Source of the DNA: Archegozetes longisetosus
Lineage: Eukaryota > Arthropoda > Arachnida > Sarcoptiformes > Trhypochthoniidae
Assembly: GCA_018873245.2 (NCBI GenBank)
Contig: JAEMBT020000002.1
Location: forward strand, 5,348,001-5,412,000
Direction of reading: 5' to 3'
Length of the DNA stretch: 64,000 nucleotides
The stretch's first letter is position 1; each line of letters begins with the position of its first letter. A program made the position numbers and the translations under genes. Shown here one piece after another: positions 60,458 to 64,000 of this stretch. A model generated the notes under the pieces. That model made no database searches. It had not been told where the DNA came from and saw nothing but the letters and a program-made list of their open reading frames with translations.

Positions 60458-61926
60458 CAGTCCAGCTCATAATTATTAGGCCGCTATAATTTTTTTGAAA
60501 TTTTAGCACTTAATGTAGGAATAATTTAATAATATTTGGTGGGATAGTGTATCTCAAAGATACTCACATTTTGCCGAGACTTTATTTTACCCACGTCCAT
60601 CGGGATGCCGCGCGCGAACGGAAAACATAAAAACCGTGTGTGCAAAAGTATTAGGCCAAAACCGAATTTATTAAATAAAAATAAGATTAATATTTAGTTT
60701 GCCCCCCCCCCCCATTTTTTAGAATTACATTAAAAACTCTGTCTTGCATGTTATTGACTAGTTTCTGAAGAAGTTCTGTCTCTATTTTCGCCCATTCTTC
60801 TTGAATTGAGGCCTTCAGTTCATTGACGGTCTCGAATTGGCGGCCATCAGGGTAAACTCGGCGTACAAGGATGCCCCATAGGTTTTCGATGGGGTTAAGG
60901 TCCGGACTACGAGATGGCCACTTCATCACTTCGATATCATGGCAAGTAAACCATTCTTTAGTCGACTTTGCATTATGGATACTCGCGTTGTCCTGCTGAA
61001 ATATCCAATTCTGACCACCAATTTCGACTCCCTTCGGTAAGAGGTACTCTTCGAGCATTGTGTGGTACCCGCCGGCATTCATTCGACCGTCTATAAATGC
61101 GATGTCTGTCTTCCCGTTCCACCCGAAGCCAGCCCAAATCATCACCGAACCTCCTCCATTTGTGTTTTTAGAGAAGAGTTATGGTTCTGTCCTAAGGTCG
61201 TGCCAATAATATTGGAGGCCATCAGGACCATCGAGGTTGAACTTCTCATCACTCCAAACTACTTTTCGCCAATTGATACCAAATTCCATGTGATTCTTCG
61301 CCCAATCCAAACGGGCTTGTTTATGTTCAGGTTTCAATGGAGGTTTAGCCATTCTTTTTGTGTATTTATGGTTCGGTGATTTCTTTAGTACTCTTTTCAC
61401 AGTGCTCGGGTGGTAGGACAACTGTAGAGATGTTTTAATCTTCGTAGCCGACTACCCAGTGTTGGTGGCGCACCGTAGAATGCGCCGTTGATCACGCTGA
61501 GTTACTTTCGGGGGCCTTCCTGAGCGCTTCTTTCTACTGTGATCTTCGGGGTTGGCTAAGTAATGCTCATGTTCGGTCAACTCCTTGGCCATAGGCATTG
61601 TCAATACTTATACTAAAATGCAAAATATATAGCTAATAATGTGCACAAATTTCTATTTTACAGTTTTCAATCACTTACTAAAGTTTTTATTCACGTAGAG
61701 TCTAAGAAACCAAAATGTCACTAACCGGTCTAATACTTTTGCACAAATCAGAAATCAAGTTTTTCTGTCGCGCTCGTTAATCTGGCGCCGGATTAACGCA
61801 AATTTTCGTGAATGAGTCATCCATACAGTAGTAACCATACTAGCTTCGCGCGATTTATTTAAAGTACAACTTTTAATTGAAAATTCCCTAAAAAATATAG
61901 TGGCCTAATAATTATGAGCCGGACTG
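60458..61926 (-). mobile_element. Near-complete Tc1-family element with IR/DR ends
   Basis: 1,469 bp bounded by TA; ends CAGTCCAGCTCATAATTATT / AATAATTATGAGCCGGACTG. A second copy of the ATTAGGCC-containing motif lies about 200 bp inside each end (TGCAAAAGTATTAGGCC near 60640; inverse near 61730), giving IR/DR structure. Encodes a transposase on the minus strand. Confidence 0.88.
60687..61598 (-). pseudogene. Tc1 DD34E transposase, lightly damaged
   Basis: From the ATG at 61598 to TAA at 60687 the frame is continuous except for two stops (TAG after NTG near 61460; TAA near 61178). Catalytic residues are present: Asp in VWSDEKFNLDGP, Asp in FQQDNASIHNA, and Glu in SPDLNPIENLWG, with 34 residues between the last two. 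The N-terminal helix-turn-helix is shortened: EHEHYLANPEDHSRKKRSGR joins sequences normally about 30 residues apart. A C11-12 run at about 60702-60712 sits in the final codons. Probably inactive but recently so. Confidence 0.85.
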
Positions 61927-62075
61927 TATAAATTATATTTAAACACTATTTTCTTACGGTATTTTTGCTAGCATCATTTTGTATTGGCGTTATTTCTGCT
62001 TGCGTTATTTTTACCGGCGTTATTTTTAGTGGCGTTGTTTTTGCCGCGTTGTTTTGACGCGATACGCTCTTGGAT

Positions 62076-64000
62076 AGGGAATTAGGTAAAAGTATTTGGA
62101 ATTTCACATCGATGCCCCTGATTTCAAATCTTTATACTAGTAAAAATCACACTTAATGAAAACTCTACACAAAAACTTAGATCGAGTTTTTCATTTTCAA
62201 TGAGATCCCGAGTCACAAAAATAATTGTGACAATATATTGTTCTATCCTTTTGGTCGACATTTGATTCAGAGATGTCCATTAAGCTTATATTTGGATCAA
62301 ATAAATCAGCTCAAAGAGAACTAAACCAGACATAAAACGTAAAACTATCAATATTTAAACTGGAATATAGATCAAAAATAGATTATAAAAATATTTGAGG
62401 TGAGATTTCGAATGTGCAGGCAGTCTTTTTAGATAATTTCCTGTCCCTAACTTTAATATAAAAAATGGCTTTTATATAGTAAATATTGTAAAGACTTTTT
62501 TCCTTTACATTTCTCCCATAGCCTAAACTTATACTTTCCCACAGTCAGACATAAATTATGAAGCGGGGTCTGTCACAGGGAATACAATGCTAACCCTTAG
62601 CACTATAGTAAACCCAACTAAAGCTATTACCCGACAATACCCCCTATTCCCCCTATCATTTAGCACAAACTGCTACGAGTCTCTGCCCCAACTTTGGGAG
62701 AAGCTTCCCTATAAAAGTGATAAGCAAACGTGTATTAACTGTCTTTTACCTCGTATTCCTCAATAAAGTAAGTTAAAGAAATCCAAAAATTGTGTTGTGC
62801 TACGAAATTATATTGCAATATTATAAACAAAAAACTGTTATAGTGTGTGTCTTAACTGAATAATACATAACACTGAGTAATAAATGTAGCTGTTTCAGTG
62901 AAAGATATCAAAACCGAGGTGATGTACGTCTTCAGACAATTGATTAGTATATAAACATGATTATCACTTTCAGCTGATACATGGTCATAGATGATAAATA
63001 TCACGTTTATATTCTAATCACTCGTATAAAACGTACGCTAACTCCGTTTTGATATCTATTGTTGGAACGATTTCCTATGCTCATGCTTCTTAAGCGATCT
63101 TTAAGAATATGCTTTAAATTTACAGTTTAAATAACGTCGAGTAGATTAATATCATTGGTCTAAAACTTGTTCAAAGTTTTTAGGAATTTAACACGCTCAT
63201 ATAGGGGTTTTAAAGACAGAGATTTCGACTGCCTGCACAACCGAAATCCTACCATATCTGATCGAATAATTTGTGGGATAAATCAACCAGCTCAAGTCAA
63301 TTACTAATTTGGAAATTTTCAAAAGTAGAACTTATTTTAATCAGAAATCAACGATCAATTTAATTTATTTTCAACATTCGAAGAGCTTAATTTAAGCTGG
63401 TTGATTGAACTATTACTTTCAGTTTCATTCGGGTCGGACCAGAAGTACAGAAATATCGATCGGATTAGACCGAGTGCTTTTTGACCAACGTACATCTTTT
63501 ATTTGAAATTTACATAAACTTGATTAAAATTTGTGAATGTCTTATTTTAATCTTTATGTTGTGAACAGGGAAGAATAGCTGGTATTAATATCGCTCGATG
63601 AATCAGAATAATTTGAAAACTTTGGCATTACAGTCACCCATAACTATTTTTCAATAATTTCAATAGTTCTTTAATTGAATTTTTCATCGGCTTGACTAAA
63701 ATTTATTAATGTCTTATCTAAATTATTATGTTGTAGGTAAAAAGCATAATTGTTATCAATACCATCAGATCAATGGTAATGATATTGTGAATACTGAAAC
63801 TTTTAGTCTCTATTTCATAAATATTTTCTTCATTTTTCTTTTCTCTTTTCCTTGTGTTGTTTCAAGGAAGGAGGAACTGTAGTTCTTAATTGAATACAAC
63901 TGTGGAAATTCTTTACATTATATGGCTCTGTTTTATAAAACAGCCATAAATAGAAGGAGGATAGTGTAAACAAATCTGTGAAAATACTTCGTCTGCTGTC
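62076..64000. other. Terminal spacer without recognised genes
   Basis: Apart from the LTR-like segment at 62569-62802, no gene, repeat or RNA could be supported to the window edge. Confidence 0.35.
62569..62802 (+). repeat. Possible solo LTR or Pol II promoter/polyadenylation cassette
   Basis: A more G/C-rich interval that starts TGTCACAGGG, contains TATAAAAG (62713-62720) and AATAAA about 45 bp later, and ends near GTGTTGTGCTACG. TG start, TATA and AATAAA in this order are LTR-like, but no partner LTR, primer-binding site or target duplication was found. Confidence 0.35.

Larger units (their letters stand above)
59784..62066. mobile_element. Foldback element with inverted arrays of an AAAAATAACGCCAA unit, interrupted by Tc1
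   Basis: Left arm 59784-59870 (GCGTCAAAATAACGCCGCAA, ACAAAAATAACGCCAAATC and similar); right arm 61960-62066 with inverted units (GGCGTTATTTTTAGTGGCGT). Perfect 9-bp direct repeats CTCTTGGAT flank it (59775-59783, 62067-62075). The original element was about 810 bp; the Tc1 element at 60458-61926 inserted into it later. No coding capacity of its own. Confidence 0.85.

Overview
The window reads as animal nuclear DNA that is very A/T-rich. Genes carry short introns of about 50-70 bp, and transposon debris is abundant. The gene content includes an arthropod-type chitin synthase, CBM14 chitin-binding proteins, a CS-alpha-beta defensin, a carboxylesterase, and clustered multi-transmembrane receptors resembling gustatory receptors. 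This points to an arthropod; a mite or other chelicerate is a reasonable guess but not proven by the sequence.

Layout. 0-7 kb: 3' end of an unidentified multi-exon gene, a one-exon CUB/LDLa membrane protein (-), a carboxylesterase (+) with a 4-bp frameshifting duplication, a secreted Cys-rich protein (-), and an unresolved hypothetical gene (-). 7-10.4 kb: small inverted-repeat elements and a Tc1 relic. 10.4-10.8 kb: a two-exon defensin with a TATA box. 11.4-19.5 kb: four tandem receptor genes on the minus strand (two intact, one frameshifted, one truncated). A fifth intact copy lies on the plus strand at 33.4-34.8 kb and a partial inverted copy at 36.8-37.4 kb. 19.5-22.5 kb: nested transposons. 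24-27.5 kb: a single-pass membrane protein gene beside an inverted copy of itself that is split by a mariner element. 28-32 kb and 35-36 kb: hAT, foldback and palindromic Tc1 elements. 38.3-43.1 kb: chitin synthase (-), complete except for its N-terminus, with an apparent 1-nt frameshift and a recent hAT insertion just upstream. 45-56 kb: relics of LINE, mariner and Tc1 elements and foldbacks. 57.1-58.9 kb: a six-module chitin-binding gene (-) grown by exon duplication. 59.8-62.1 kb: a foldback element interrupted by a nearly complete Tc1 element. 62.1-64 kb: no gene seen.

Gene interplay. Chitin synthase (making chitin) and the CBM14 protein (binding it) both concern cuticle or peritrophic matrix. 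The defensin, CUB/LDLa protein and esterase look like independent defence, cell-surface and detoxification genes. Nothing resembles an operon.

The most unusual pattern is mobile. At least three foldback elements (30997-31703, 55424-56075, 59784-62066, and probably 20950-22265) have inverted termini built from short tandem units. Each element has its own unit sequence. Three are flanked by visible, near-perfect 9-bp direct repeats, as known for Drosophila FB elements. Separately, three Tc1/mariner derivatives are large palindromes in which the 5' half has been replaced by an inverted copy of the 3' coding end.
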